Notes under the pieces: generated by a model
What the model was told of the DNA's origin: nothing
The model's database searches: none
Seen by the model: the letters and a program-made list of their open reading frames with translations, nothing else
Shown here: piece after piece, positions 36,326 to 49,891 of the stretch
How the letters are laid out: each line of letters starts with the position of its first letter
Numbering within the stretch: position 1 is the stretch's first letter
Program-made: the position numbers and the translations under genes
Assembly: GCA_013365325.1 (NCBI GenBank)
Contig: JABVXV010000018.1
Coordinates: forward strand, 186,001-250,000
DNA: 64,000 nt
From: Dipetalonema caudispina
Lineage: Eukaryota; Nematoda; Chromadorea; Rhabditida; Onchocercidae
Direction of reading: 5' to 3'

Positions 36326-39300
36326 GAAATACCATAAGTGGATGACAAGCTGATTATATTGAAAATTACTAATAATTTGATGAGAACACAGTTTGGCTGT
36401 TCACAAAATATGGTACTTAATTGCAAGAATTTATTTCATGACACTATATTCCGGATATTTTGAACAGTTCATTCCATATATTCTGGATATCATACATATT
36501 CCAGAAACTATCATATAAAGCTAAATGTTTAAGGAATGCAATGAGATATATCGAAAAGAGTATGTCATCTGAAGAAAAGATAGAAATGTATGAATTACTT
36601 ATAGTATTTACTAAGTTCTTTATATGAATTTTCTTTTAGGTCTAGAAATCTTGGGAAACTCGGGAATAAGTAAATTCTTGGAAATATTTTGCTACTATTT
36701 GAAATTAAAGATAATTTGATGCATGATATCTTTCATATTCAAATGTTGATACAATCAATTTCTATATAATAAATTCCACTCTCGATCAGTTATTTTTGTT
36801 ACAATATAAAATAATGAGTAAGATTTGCATTGCAATTTGTTGGAAATATTTTGACCATTTCATGCATCCATTTCGATATTAACGATAGATTTTTTTTAAA
36901 ACCAAAAACAATCCATCCAAAGTGTTTCATCTAAAGTGCTATTCTCATCAGTTATAATTTATAATGTTGAATTCAATGATAAATCTGTAGTTTATTTCTA
37001 TCCTTTACTGTACTTTAGGCCATTTCAGCTTCTCAAAATCCTGTGAGAGAGATAATTGCACAACTAAATTAATAAGGAATAAAGAATGAAACAAAAAGCT
37101 GATTTTTTAAAAAATGCTTCATCTCGACGACGTATTTAAGTCCATTGGCTAAAATGTTTTTTTAGCTAATGAAACTGAATTTCAAATGAGAAGTTGTACT
37201 GTTATTATACTTTGATTGTTCGAAATAATTTCATCTTATACTGCTTACCCATTGATCTGTTGCATTATAATCATTGCTATGAGTTTACATAAAGAATATT
37301 TCACAACAGTTGTTTGCTTTCTTTTATAAATTAAAGTAACAGTGATAATAAAAAATCAATTGAAATTAACAAATCAAATAATTCTATGTACTTAAGTGGT
37401 TTCAGTAAAATCTAAATATACTTTAAAACTCAACGAGGTGGAGTATTTTCACTATTTATCCGTTTGTACGGGTAGATCGAAAAAGACTTATTCATCATTG
37501 TACTCTTCAAATCCTTTAAATACGAGTATTAAATACTTTTGTAGCAGTAATATCAGATAGCTAACAGGAATTTAAGATGATATGAACTATGCAAATCAGA
37601 ACAACTATTGTTATGACAACGCATTGTTTATCACAGCTGATCCATAGAACTATTGCGAAAAAAAAGAGATTAGAATGGAATAAAAAAATGAACTTTATGA
37701 CTTACAAAATTTAAAAATAAAACGTTGTGGTACTCTCTAGTTTAATTAATCCCATTTCTATAATAAGCATTGTAACTGATCAACTATCGGAAAGCATTTT
37801 TTTAACCTATTATTTCTTACTATTTTTTGCATCAAAGAAATGAAGGATTAAATTGCATGGTATAAGTTGAAATTATTAGTGTTTTGATTCATAGTTGTCA
37901 CCGATTGAAATGAAAATAACTCTTAGTACTATACTAACTTGTTTAGTTATGATAAGAAAAGAAGCCGATGAATTGGTTAGTTTTCATCGTGAATCCCTTG
38001 CGATGAATTGTAAATTGCCGTATTGACTCTTCCTGATTCTAGTATAAGGAAACATTCTAATTAATCTGTAGAATTATGAGATTATGCCGGGAAAATGATG
38101 CGATGTAAATATCAAATAGCTATGGTAGCATATTGTGGGCTTCATAATATTTACATAATTATTATCATTGCTATGAGTGAGAGTTGAGAAATGTTGCAAA
38201 AATCATTATTTCATAAGATTGTAACCTTTAAACGGTATGCATGAGATGATAGTAAGAGAATACACGGATGATCATAAATTTTGATTGCATTAATGATCGG
38301 CAGATTTTCAAACTAGCAAATAATGTGAGACGATATATTGCCTTAAGGACATGTTTTGAATAGTTGAGGATTGCAAGGAATCCAACATATCTTTAAAATG
38401 AATTGTAAGAGACAACAGTGTCAAAAGGTCTCCTCCAAGATGAATCAACTGGGACAAAGGATTATTAGCATAACAAATCACTTCTAGCTGATCACAACTC
38501 CGCCGAATTATACTTGACGTTCATTGTCACTAATTCCTTTGTTTCTCAAATAAATGTTTGTAACAATACTATCCATTGTTACATGTGGATTTATCAGATA
38601 ATAGTTATATCATCTTTCGAAGTAACAAAAATAATCGACAGATATCATCTAGTCTAGTGATGCGGTAGTATCTATCAATATTCACTTTGGTTTGAGGGAT
38701 CAAAGTTTGATAGATTATTGCTTGATGAGTGATAATTTCATAGATTATGATTTGACAGATCGCTGTGATGACTGATTGTGATTCTATGTATTCACAGAAT
38801 ATGTCATAAAGTTTTGTGAATATAACAAGTTGATCAATTGCTTAATATTGTACAAATAACTGAACAGCAGGAAATAATTGTATTAATAAACAAGTGAATA
38901 AAAACATTGTGATTTAATGCAAGTGTCATGGACATGACTTTTTTTAATTTAATTGGTTCTCAATTTGATTTAGAATTTTAACAAATAGCATGGAATCGAA
39001 GCATTTTGATACATTTTATAATTTCAATATTATTCACCATGAAGAATTCAGATAGTGAAAAAATAAAGAAATAATACAGCAAGAGATTTTATTAAATTAT
39101 ATTGATATATTCAAATATCGATGAAAATGAATACTATTAATTCACAGTTATATGAAGCTGAAAGTAATGATTAATATCATATTATGTTTTGAGATCTTTC
39201 TTTTATATCTTTGTTTAATTATATAAAATAAGTACCATTTTGTTTATTAGCACTAAAGGTAGGACTAAAAACTTCATCGTACATCTCGAATTTGCATGTC

Positions 39301-39856
39301 GAATTGAGAGAATTACATCGCTTGATAACCGAAAGTAATTCTAATAATAAATGATTACGTGTCCAAAAATATCAATTTGAAGTAGCCTAATTTCCGGGAA
39401 TTAATATTTTCCATCGAATTTTCTTCTAAAAATGAGTTCTGTCAACTTATTCTGATTCAAAAATTACAAAAAATGTTCACTGTACGACTTTTATGGCGTT
39501 ATTAATATGTTTCTTCTAGAAGAGATAAAATTACGGGTAATAAATAGCTTTTACCAGGAAAATCCAAACATATACAAAAACTGGATTTTGAAATTACCAT
39601 ATACATATCAACGTAAGGAAATATGTAAAATAATTTCCAAACTTAGAAATGCAGAATTAGCCAAAATTTGAATAACTCTGTACCGTTTCTGATTTTTCAG
39701 TTCGAATATGCGGTCTTTTATTCTTTGTGGTCGACATCTGCTTGAAGTCTTTCTGGAGCACTATTTCTGAAAGTATCAAAACTCATACTGTACTTCGATT
39801 TCAATTTAGAAATCACCTGGAACTTTAAATCTTTTAATATGAAAACTTCTTAAAAT
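36326..39856. other. Gene-poor region between convergent genes
   Basis: No open frame of 60 codons or more and no convincing exon chain on either strand. AATAAA at 36768-36773 may end the plus-strand membrane-protein transcript; TTTATT at 39717-39722 is AATAAA on the minus strand, about 135 bp past the stop of the minus-strand gene. Confidence 0.4.
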
Positions 39857-42800
39857 TTACATAAATGATCTCTCTGAACGATCAGAAAAGTCACAGACAA
39901 TTACCCCCAATGCTATTTCTGAATCTGATATTGTTGCACATGGGTTCTTCCCATTTTTGACTACTACTATTGCCAATAATTCATCATTTGACCACTGCTG
40001 CCAATAATGCATTTTAGGATACGGTTGGGAAGCAATTTTTAAAAGGAATTCAAAAATATGATCGCTAACCGTTGTATATCTGGACATCTCGCTGTGAGGT
40101 TTCCATGAGAGGAACTGAAATTTTTTGCTGATAAAAACGTTTTCGTTTCATTTTATGAATTATCGAAAAATAATTTGTCACAATTTGACGAATTCTGTAA
40201 ATCGAAGAAACTATATGCCTACTCAACTTACATTTTAGGTAAGTTCAATATCATTGTTTTATCTTTCTCCCTTTTCATGCTTACAAATTTCTTATTTATA
40301 AAATAAATTCTATTCTCATAATAAAATGTACCTGGCAGTTTGCAAATCATAGCATAATACTGGACTTCGCACTCGTTTCATACATTTATCGTAGAAGATT
40401 TCATTAGTTGACCGCGTTTTTCCAGTTTCACCGAGCAATTTATGGGCTTTGATTCTTGACAATTTGGAATGTGGAATCAGAATCTCCTTCTTTTCGTAGC
40501 CTAAAAATATATTTCTATTTTCCCTTTCATATTCAAGCATAATTTTTAAATTTTATTTGCCTTACGAGAAATCAACATGTTAGCAACATGGCTAAGAAAG
40601 ATGTATATGTTATCTGTGATCTAACGAAGTTTCTTAAAAATCTGATGCTATAAACAAGGTGGGAATTTCGCTAGTTTGAATTAGAATTATTTTTTTGCTA
40701 GATCAAAATCTTCTGCTGGAGGGGAAAACGATGTATGTTTGGTATCAGAATAAATGCAGTGAATTGAATTCAAAAGTTAAATTTCTAAAAATTCATTAGT
40801 TCACTTACATAGTTCTAAGATGAAAGTGAAACAATTAGGTAAAACTATGACTTTGTCAAAATGATTTTTCCAAATATAAAATTAAAAAATCATTTGAACG
40901 GAGAAGATGCTAATAAGGCTAGGAATGATTGAAGAATTACCAAATATTTTATATTCATCACTGCATATTTTAAGATGCAAAACAAAATTTAATGTAGTCA
41001 AACATAATAGTTTTGTATTCATCCCTCAGCTTGTTCATCGTTGAAAGTATAAAAGTTCTCCAAGGAATTAAAATTGGATGTAGCAGTATTGGAATTGGAA
41101 TTAATTGCAGCATACTACATCAAAAATCATCATTTCTCTTTTAGCAAACACTTAATTGACATATTCATGCTATTCTTTGTTTTGATTTTGATAAAGCAAC
41201 CTACTCACTAAGTTGTAATCTCTCATCTTAAATCTAATTTTTTACATTTCCTTTAAACAATTTGCAAAAGGGAAAGAGAGAGAGAGAGAGAAATGCAGTC
41301 ATAGACTTAAGTTATATGCAAGTTTCATTAATGATGAGGGATATAGAAATCTTTGAGAAGTAAAGAAATGAACAGATCAAAAGTTGAATGTAACGCATAT
41401 CATGAAATTTTAAATGAAATTCAATTTTCTTTTTAGAATTCTATGAGATATGTTACACTTTTGTTTGCTATTATATTTTACTTTATCTAATCGATATTTT
41501 ACTTAAATGAAAAAGAAAAAAAAAATGATGAAAAATGTTACTGACTCTTCTATTTTCAAGAGCAAACTATATTAAGGATTAGGATAGATGAAATAATGTA
41601 AGTAAGTCTCGACTATAATTATATAAACTCACCTGTGTTTGTTTGTTGTGTCGTAGGTTTATTCAAAACCGCATATTTTGAATGTGATTGCTGTTTGTGA
41701 CAGATGTCTAAATCCGAACGAATTGCTTCAAAGAAAGCTGAAATTTTTAGAAAATATCATGCCATTTTTTCTAGTACCAAATTCATATTTTTATAAAGAC
41801 CAAACACTTTTAAGCCTATGAAATATAAAAATTTTTTTAAAATAATCTACACAAACTGTAATATATCAAATAGTGAAGAATTGAAAAAATTTTTTAAATT
41901 CAAAAGTATGTAAATTAGCTTCACCATTTGTTTTACACTTGTAATTTCTCCGGCACAAAAAAAAAAACTTTTTCATCGGAAAGATAATATAATCTGTAAT
42001 TTACATTTCGAGCCATGATGACTGTCCTGCGGTTGTCTTTCTACGAGCATTCCTCGTGCTTTTGCTGTAAATCCACGATGAGGTGATTTTGGATTACCCA
42101 ATTCATTTGATAAATTTCCAGCGGTTTCCTAGAAAGAAATATTGTATCAATGGCCTGAAATTAAAAGTTTCTGTCTTATATGAATCGATTACTGCCAACA
42201 TATATAAATAAATTATGCCAATCATAGAGACGAGATTTTTCGAGAAAATGAAAGGCAAAAAATAAAAAGTAAACATAATTAATTTGAGAAGAAAAGGAAG
42301 TGAAAGAAGCTATTTCACAGTAGCAAAATGCGTCTCGAAATTCTAGTAATGTCAATTTATAGTATTATGCAAAGCTTTAAAAGCTTTTTCAAAGTAAAGA
42401 AAAGATATATAAGCAAAAGAAGAGATCCTCATATTAAGCTAACGCATTAAAAGATTTCATCGGTTTGTATTTCAACATTTTAATAGTTTACAATAGATAA
42501 TATAATGAAGTGTCTATATTTACATTGTATTAACTAAACTTCCATTTTAGGTTGAAAATCAACTCCTTTCGACCATAGATTAATATTTTATAAGAGAAAA
42601 ATTTTTGAGTTGAACCGAATCAAATCTTTAAATTCAAATAAAAATCTTGGAGATAAAGTAACAGTAAGGTTGTTTAAATGACGATAATATATTATTAGTT
42701 AGGAGTTGGAGCAAAACTTCAATTAAATATAAGAAATAAATATCCAATAGCAACTTACTGTCACAACTACAAATGGCGCTGGTGGTTCTAACAGCACTTC

Positions 42801-42863
42801 ACGAGCTTTAATTGCGAAGCCACGATGTCGTGCCAATCGTTCTTGCAAATCAACATCAGACAT
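39857..42863 (-). CDS. Unrecognised protein with duplicated HRGF-x2-KAR exons (3' block; may belong to the 49.9-55.3 kb gene)
   Basis: Five exons in transcription order join in phase: 42863-42759, 42128-42005, 41737-41633, 40500-40332, 40091-39857 (TAA at the low end). Together they encode 245 residues if translation starts at the ATG at 42863, which sits exactly after a TTTTGCAG acceptor. No known domain was recognised. Exons 1 and 2 encode related segments, RHRGFAIKAREVLLE and PHRGFTAKARGMLVE, suggesting an exon duplication. The rest is basic and polar with scattered Cys; the last exon encodes a region rich in aromatic and aliphatic residues that could fold. The donor at the end of the third exon (ACACAG|GTGAGT) is strong. 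Because the first exon starts in phase 0 after an ordinary acceptor, it may instead be internal to a larger gene starting at 55335. Confidence 0.5.
41274..41292. repeat. GA dinucleotide run
   Basis: A short (GA)n microsatellite in the intron between the exons at 41737-41633 and 40500-40332 of the minus-strand gene. Confidence 0.8.
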
Positions 42864-44252
42864 CTGCAAAAGTAACTATTAATAGCTGGAGATTGTTGCA
42901 GTAATACTTCCTCATTTATCGATTTGTTATCATGAAGATTAACGAAGATACCTGTAAGATGTACTACAATGACTTAGCTAGCCACTGGTGATTAATTACA
43001 GTTGAATAATGAGTTCATTGCAAAGTTTAGAGTAACAGATTTAAATCTTGTAACGTTGCAAAAACTAAATTCAGGGAACCTTAACTGTGAATAAAGCATT
43101 CCTACTTTGCAAATTTTAATTAGTACCCTCTAATTAATGAAATCAATAATGAATCAAAATGAAATGCTATGTGAAATTTATCGCTGACATTAGCTGCATG
43201 TGATCTGAAAGATGGAAATGGAATGTCTTATAGTATATAAGAGAACCTAGAAATAATTTCAAGAATAGGCTTCATTATTAACTTGTCTTTCAAGTTCAAA
43301 ATTGTTTGATGTAGCCTCATTTCATCAAGAGTTGACATCATACTCCAAAATGATATTCAAGCTTATGCAAAAGGTCTATGACATCACATAGATTGATCTC
43401 ACTGCTGTCGGGTCAATTATCGTGAATATCATAAACGAATTATATGCAATAAGTGAATGAGATAATCAAGGAAATACTTCAGAAAATATATGAAAACATG
43501 CAATTATACGGTAACTAAGATGATGCTGATGATGAGGCTTTCAAATTCTTCGTTGAAAATAACCTCTTCAAGAGAAAAGAGACAAAAGAAATCGGGAATA
43601 AAAGGAAATTAAATTGATGAAGTAGGACTTTTTTAGTACTATTTTAATAACCATCTTACACAAAGCTTATATTTCCATTAATCACTCAATAACAGAATAA
43701 CAACAAATACAAGCAGAATTAAATTATGAATACTTATTGATCTTAGATAACATAATTAAGTTTGCTTAATCTTCATAGTTGAATAGTTAAGAACAAGAAA
43801 CATTCATTTAGGTCTTTAATTATTCAAGCAAATTGATTTTTCGTAAATATAGTGTACGACATGAATACAACAAAATTAATGATAGTTAGATCGTTTTATT
43901 ATGTGTTTCAAAAAGAAACAAACTAGCTGAATCTTAAGATTAATTTTAATTCCGAAGAAATGAATGTTAGGAGAGAAAATTAGCTAGGATTTGGATAAAT
44001 TGAAAGGGAGAAAATTGGTTCTTTCTCAAGACTAAGTCTGAAAATCAAATTTGTCAAAATGATGTGGTCAAAAAAAAAGTAAAAAAAAAAAAACGATTTC
44101 TTTATCAATGAGGAGACAATAGGAAGTGATCAAGTCTGATATATTAACAATTATAGAACAAAGATCAGCTTTTAACAGATGATAAGAGGAAACGGATACA
44201 AAAACATGCATGTATTATTAGGCTGTTAAAAAGTAAGCAAACATTTAGATAC

Positions 44253-44298
44253 AAATTTACATGTATATGCATGTAAATTTGCATACATATGCAAATTT
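44253..44298. repeat. Two adjoining perfect inverted repeats sharing a central arm
   Basis: AAATTTACATG (44253-44263) and CATGTAAATTT (44270-44280) are perfect 11-bp arms around a 6-base loop. The AAATTT at 44275-44280 is also the start of a second inverted repeat: AAATTTGCATA (44275-44285) and TATGCAAATTT (44288-44298) around a 2-base loop. The two hairpins are mutually exclusive alternatives built on the same middle arm. Confidence 0.9.
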
Positions 44299-45662
44299 GA
44301 TGAATATAACTAACTCCTCAGATATTCATTCTGCTTACTTGTCAAGTATACCTAAACCCATTAAAAATGCATAATAATTGCCAGGATCTGTTATTCAAAC
44401 TTATCTAAGCATCAAAATTATACATTCAATAGTACTTAAAGAAATTAGTAAAAATTTATTTCCATAACTTGAAATTTGCTGACTAACTTGTGTTACTAAT
44501 AATAATCGTCAAAAATTGATGATAGTATTTTGATATGATACAGCATAATCACTTGAATATAGGTAATATAGTATCTATCATATCACTTATATTTCAGTGA
44601 TCACGTTGTATTAACTGATTCATAAATTGAGTAAGTCTATTCTTAAGTGAAGCGCTTTTAATATATTGTCTTTGTTTTTCTTTAAGAAAGAAAGTGGTTT
44701 TGAACATTTGAATTAAATTTTTCCAGACAGCAAAAAAAAATTTCTGTCTGAATTATCCCATTTTGCTTTTAAAATAGACTCGTTTTTCTGCGACTTTTTT
44801 TTTTTCAAAGTTTCATCGCAGCAGTTCAATTGTTAAACCATTGTATTATTATCTAAATTGAGAATTTTAAGAAAACCGAATTTAGAATTAAGTTAAAATT
44901 GATGAACGGAATTAATTTAAAGTTTTATTAGCAAGCTCATTAGCTCAACTTATTCTAAATCCTTTATTAACAAAAAGAAAAAAAAACTGGGAAAATTATA
45001 ATATTTATCAATAAGTGAAAGATATATGATATGGATTACAATTTTATGGAGATGAACAATAGAAGAGAATTTATCACTGATCGTAGACATTGGATCATCA
45101 TATCAATTAAATTGTAAACTTTTTTTTCTGGAGTTAAATTGAAAATTTTATAAAATTAAACACAAGCACATAGACGATAATATGAACTGCCAGTTGATAG
45201 AAGAACGGATTGATCATTCAAACAATCCGATCTTTCCGATTATTTGAATGGAAGAAAATGATGAAAAAGGAACTGAAGTGAATTCAAATAAATCGCAGGA
45301 ATTAATTTAAATTAAGCAGATATAAGAAAATTGAATTGTGAAGATAATTATACCATTCTTAACATTATATCTAATTCTTTAAACTAATAATAAAATAAAG
45401 AAGAGAAGAAGCTGAAAAACGAAAATCTTATAGTGTTTGCTTACTCATCATGAATGGAAGGAATGAATAGCTTTCAGCTTTTTAAAAATAGACTTGAATG
45501 ATGTAAAAGGATGATTTCAGGGAAAGAAAAAAAACCTTTTGTGCTTTCTTCTTTTTTCAATAGCAGCACTAATTTGGAAATTTCTTCATCAGCACCATTT
45601 TAGCTCACTAAGAACGGATAGAAAAGTCCACTTTTTTTTTTTTTGAAATAATGACTAGAATA

Positions 45663-45696
<34 letters not shown>

Positions 45697-45716
45697 CCTC
45701 TATCTATCTATCTATC
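45663..45716. repeat. Compound CT / TATC microsatellite
   Basis: A run of CT dinucleotides passes directly into four to five TATC tetranucleotides. Confidence 0.9.
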
Positions 45717-48700
45717 TTCTTCCTTTTTTCCTAATACTCCAAATTTTACAGCAAATAAGCTTTAATTGATAATCAATGTTTTAATTTCTTCTGAAAACAA
45801 CCTGTGTTTACTACTCACACTTTGCTAATTTATGTAAAAAGGAAATTTGCTTAACAAATTGAGGATAGATAAGAGTTAAAATAAATTGATGCATCAAAAA
45901 ATCAATAATTAATTACTCATATGTGTGTAAAACAAGTTGAATTCCTTTTCACTTCCATCCCTTAGAAATTCTCTTCTCTTCCCTCTTGCTTATCCTTCAT
46001 TTAAATTGAAAAGAACTTAGTATTCCGAAATGTGGAATCATTATTTATTTAAAATTTTAAAAAAATTTAAAAAAGTTTCATGCTTATAACTTTCATAAGT
46101 GTTCAATTTTATAAATTTGATGTTTTGCAAAATTATGGTTTATTATCACATTTAAAGAAAATTTCTTTTACTTCTATAATCTGATGATACAAATTTTGTT
46201 TTGGTGAAATCTCCCATTAGCTTTAATTCAATTTATATTAATTAAATTTTATACAATTCAGTATTCCAAAATAATGAGTAACCATTTATTCAAAACATTT
46301 TGAAAATGTTGAAAATGTATGGAAATTTTTCCATTTTCGACACGAATTAAAAAATGTCTTACTGCTACAGCGAAATTTGCACTTGCAATCTTATTGCAAT
46401 CATTATATAAACACATTGGCTCTTACCACAAAATTTGAAAGAATAAAATGATTTACATAAAATGGAACTTCAACATAAGCAAAAAATTTTACAATGCATA
46501 ATAAATTATCTGGAAGTTTTTGTTGTTGAAATAATATTTAATGTTTGAACAAAAAAAAAAACAATGAATTTCTGTGAATTTCCGATTGTGCAAACATTTG
46601 AAAGTTGAACTTCAGAGAATTTTTCTGATTAACAATGCTTCTCTCTTTATTATTTCTATAAATAGTAACATCTTCAAAGTTTTCCGCATCTTTAAAAAAA
46701 GATTTATTTATATCTACCTCATTAAGAACAGATTAGTTTCGTAAGATCGCTTTTTTAATTTGATAGATGGAAGATAGATAATGGGTAACAAATTGGAGAG
46801 GATAATATTTCCCTAATAATGATATTATTTTCAAATATTAAAAAAACTATTCGGATTGGTTTTTCAAATTTTCTATTTCAAAAATAATTCAAATTGCTGA
46901 TTGGTTCAAATTCAAAGTAACAAAGACAATTTCCAAGCTAAACCTTTCATTCAAAAATTTGATCAACTAATTAGTGAAAGATTCGATTTTATTGACATTA
47001 TCAAATTTGAAGAATGGAAAAGAAGTCGTATAATAAAATTTTTTCAAGTTATGCTAAATTCCCTAGCAAGACATAATATTGAATTCTGAAGGGCTAAAGT
47101 AAAAGGCAATAAACTTAAATATACAGTTGAGTGATTTCAATTTTAAAATCAGAGCACTGGCACGATTCTCATTAATGTAAATTTGTTTATTATATCCAAC
47201 ACTTCCTGATATACAAGCAATTATTGGAATTTTTTGAGCGTTCAAATGAAAAAGGACAAGCAAAATAAGTACTTTTATTTAAATGAAACAGCCTTCTTTC
47301 ACGGATTACCATTAAAAAGGGATTTTAGTATGCTTATTTTTTAACTCAACAAAATAATAAATAAACGCAGAAGGAAATTGTAATATTAATTATTTTACAA
47401 GAACAATGAATAAGTGGTAAAATGTGGTATAATTTGATTAAAGGGAAATGATATAACCCTACCTTAGTTATTTTACAATGGCCTAGTGCTAGCTGTTTAT
47501 TAAAAGCACAAGTGGACCATAAAAAAGCTTTAACATGCAAATGCCATATGTCCCTAAAATTGAAAGAACAACTTAGCTTAAAGCATAACTTCCCGCAGGA
47601 AGTACTTGAAAAAAAAAAAAAAAAAAGAAAATCTCAATATATGGGCACCCTGAACAAATCATAATTTTTCATAAATGAATTACGGAAGAACTATTTTATT
47701 CCAAGGATCAAAAATTCAAAATGATTGGTTTGCAATAAATTTATGATGTGATTGATTTAAAGTTCTAACTGCAATGTTGAATAAAATTCGTCGAGATGAG
47801 TTACGAATGTGAAATTCAGGTAATTGAGACAAAAGTTATGCAACAAGGTAGAATAGAGAGAATGACCTCGTGAATGCGTCGTGCTTTTAGAACAAAAAAA
47901 AAGTTTCTTACAACTTTATTAGTCTTTAGTAAATCATGAAATCGATGTTAAAAAAAAGGAATGGATGATGAAATACTCTTTCGTCTTTATAAATTCTAAG
48001 CGGAACTAGCTGAAGGAATGCGCAAACAATGTATTCTAATTCGTTTATTTATCTATTGCTCTGATTAACAGCTGCTTTTAATTTTGCTTGTTGCAAATGA
48101 CAGATGACACTTTGCATCCCTCCATATTTATCAAGATGATAAAGTGAATTTAATTCAATTTTGTTTGCATTTTTTTTTTTTTTTTTTTGTCCTCAGGAAT
48201 GAAATTATGCAAAACATCAGTTCCTTTCAATTATAATTTTGAATATATCGGATTGAAATGTTGAGTTAAAAGTATTTGTATCTAAAATCGATTTACAATT
48301 GTTATTTCGTAAATATCGAGTTATTACAATTGTAGCAGTACCGAATTTCCAGGAATTAACAGGAACTGTAGTTGACTAATACAATGAAATTGTTTTGAAC
48401 CTCATCTTATGGTCAAAGGTTAAGTTGTTTTTGAAGTGAAATGTAGTTAAAACATATCTGAAAAATGTGATAGCAAGCATACTCCATAAACATCATTACT
48501 GTCATATCAATTAAAATTAAAAGCCATACAGAATGTATTTTTTCACATTCAGGTTACCATGGTCATCGAAAGATCACAATCAATGAATAGTGCAGGATTT
48601 AATTGTGACCAGAAAAAAATGACCATGATTGATAGCCAATGCGGGAAGATATTATAGCAATATGCGATGCAGTAATCAAACGAATTACCAGTTCATCTGA

Positions 48701-49614
48701 TAAGGTCCTCAAGAGTATATATGTCGAAAATCGAGGAGCTACCAGAAGGTTATCATAAACTACATCATATTTTGTCATTAAATTTGAAAGAATACTTTAT
48801 CAACAATAAGTGATCTTTTGATTACACTTCCAAACTTCATAAGTGAGACTTTAAAAAAATTCAAATTTATAGCTGCCAAATTTTTTGAGATTTTAAATAA
48901 GATGCAATTCGAAATAGCATTCAAACCACAAGTGATGTTTGTCGGATTAGATCCTATCAATTTTATAGGAAAAACAAAACAAGAAATGCTTCACATAAAT
49001 ACGTGAAACACGAACAACAAGAAGTGAAATCTAAACGGAAATTTCACAAATAATGAGAATTCCCATTTTACCATCTCAGCTCCTATTGGTTGTAAGTAAT
49101 GAGCAACTTATTGGTTTTATTTTGCAATTTAATTAAGTTGAAATTCAATGTTGTATTCTGTTTTCATTAATCGTCTGACCAATGAGTGTAATAGATCGGG
49201 TGGATAAATAAAGCAGCAAAGTTAATTTTGTACTTATTGTGTTATCTTGTTTGACGTAATATTACTCTGTTTGTTATAAACTTTTCATATCCATATAGAC
49301 ATGTTTGATTGACTTAATTAATTGTTTAACTGCTACGGTAGTTTTATTATTGTTTGATCTTTGCAAGAAACATTTCCCTGAAGATCAACAGCCGGGGCAT
49401 TGAAGAGTATCATGTGACTGATACTACAATCTGTTTTCGAAATTTGTTATGAAGTTGGAACTTGTTAAATCTAGGTTTTTCCATTCGAGTGAACAGCAAT
49501 GAAATTTGGAATTTTAATCCAGAAAATTCAATAGTAAATCTATTTGCAACAATTGTGATATCAATTATTACGTAAGATTAGCGGTAATTATTTAATTGTT
49601 CTGAAGTTTTTTAC

Positions 49615-49631
49615 TTCATCAGCTATCAAAG
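49615..49631 (-). other. Candidate 17-bp micro-exon linking the two minus-strand exon blocks
   Basis: Between a GGTTTAG acceptor and a GTAAAA donor (minus strand) lies a 17-bp segment that is phase 1 in and phase 0 out. Those are the phases needed to join the exon ending at 50391 to the exon starting at 42863, and would add Ala-Leu-Ile-Ala-Asp-Glu. The result would be one 18-exon gene of 548 residues (39857-55335). A match this short can occur by chance, and 48738-48689 is a second candidate with the same phases. Confidence 0.25.
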
Positions 49632-49891
49632 CTAAACCAAAAAAAAAAAAGCAACTTAAAATTTCTAACGAATAAACATTTGTTTTAAGCTTGTACTTCC
49701 ACATATTTGAAAAGAAAGTAATGATTTTTTAAACTTAAATTTTCAAGAACATTGTCAAAAGAATTACAGAAATATATAAGTCAACTGCTAAGGTATGATC
49801 ACAGTAATATGCGAAAAGAAAATACAATGAATTATGATTTATTTGAAATATACGATCCATAATTTCGAATTGAATTTCAATTCAGCTTCTT

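Larger units (their letters stand above)
42864..49614. other. Long non-coding stretch, possibly a 7 kb intron of the minus-strand gene
   Basis: No supportable gene on either strand. Open frames here (46901-47089 plus, 47346-47540 minus, 48818-49006 plus) lack motifs and splice partners. One possible minus-strand exon at 48738-48689 is phase 1 in and phase 0 out and could link the two minus-strand exon blocks. The stretch also holds a double palindrome (44253-44298) and a CT/TATC microsatellite (45663-45716). Confidence 0.4.

Noticed and set aside
46901..49006. Short open frames at 46901-47089, 47346-47540, 48778-48960 and 48818-49006
   Set aside because: Single frames without splice partners or recognisable motifs; two of them overlap on opposite strands.
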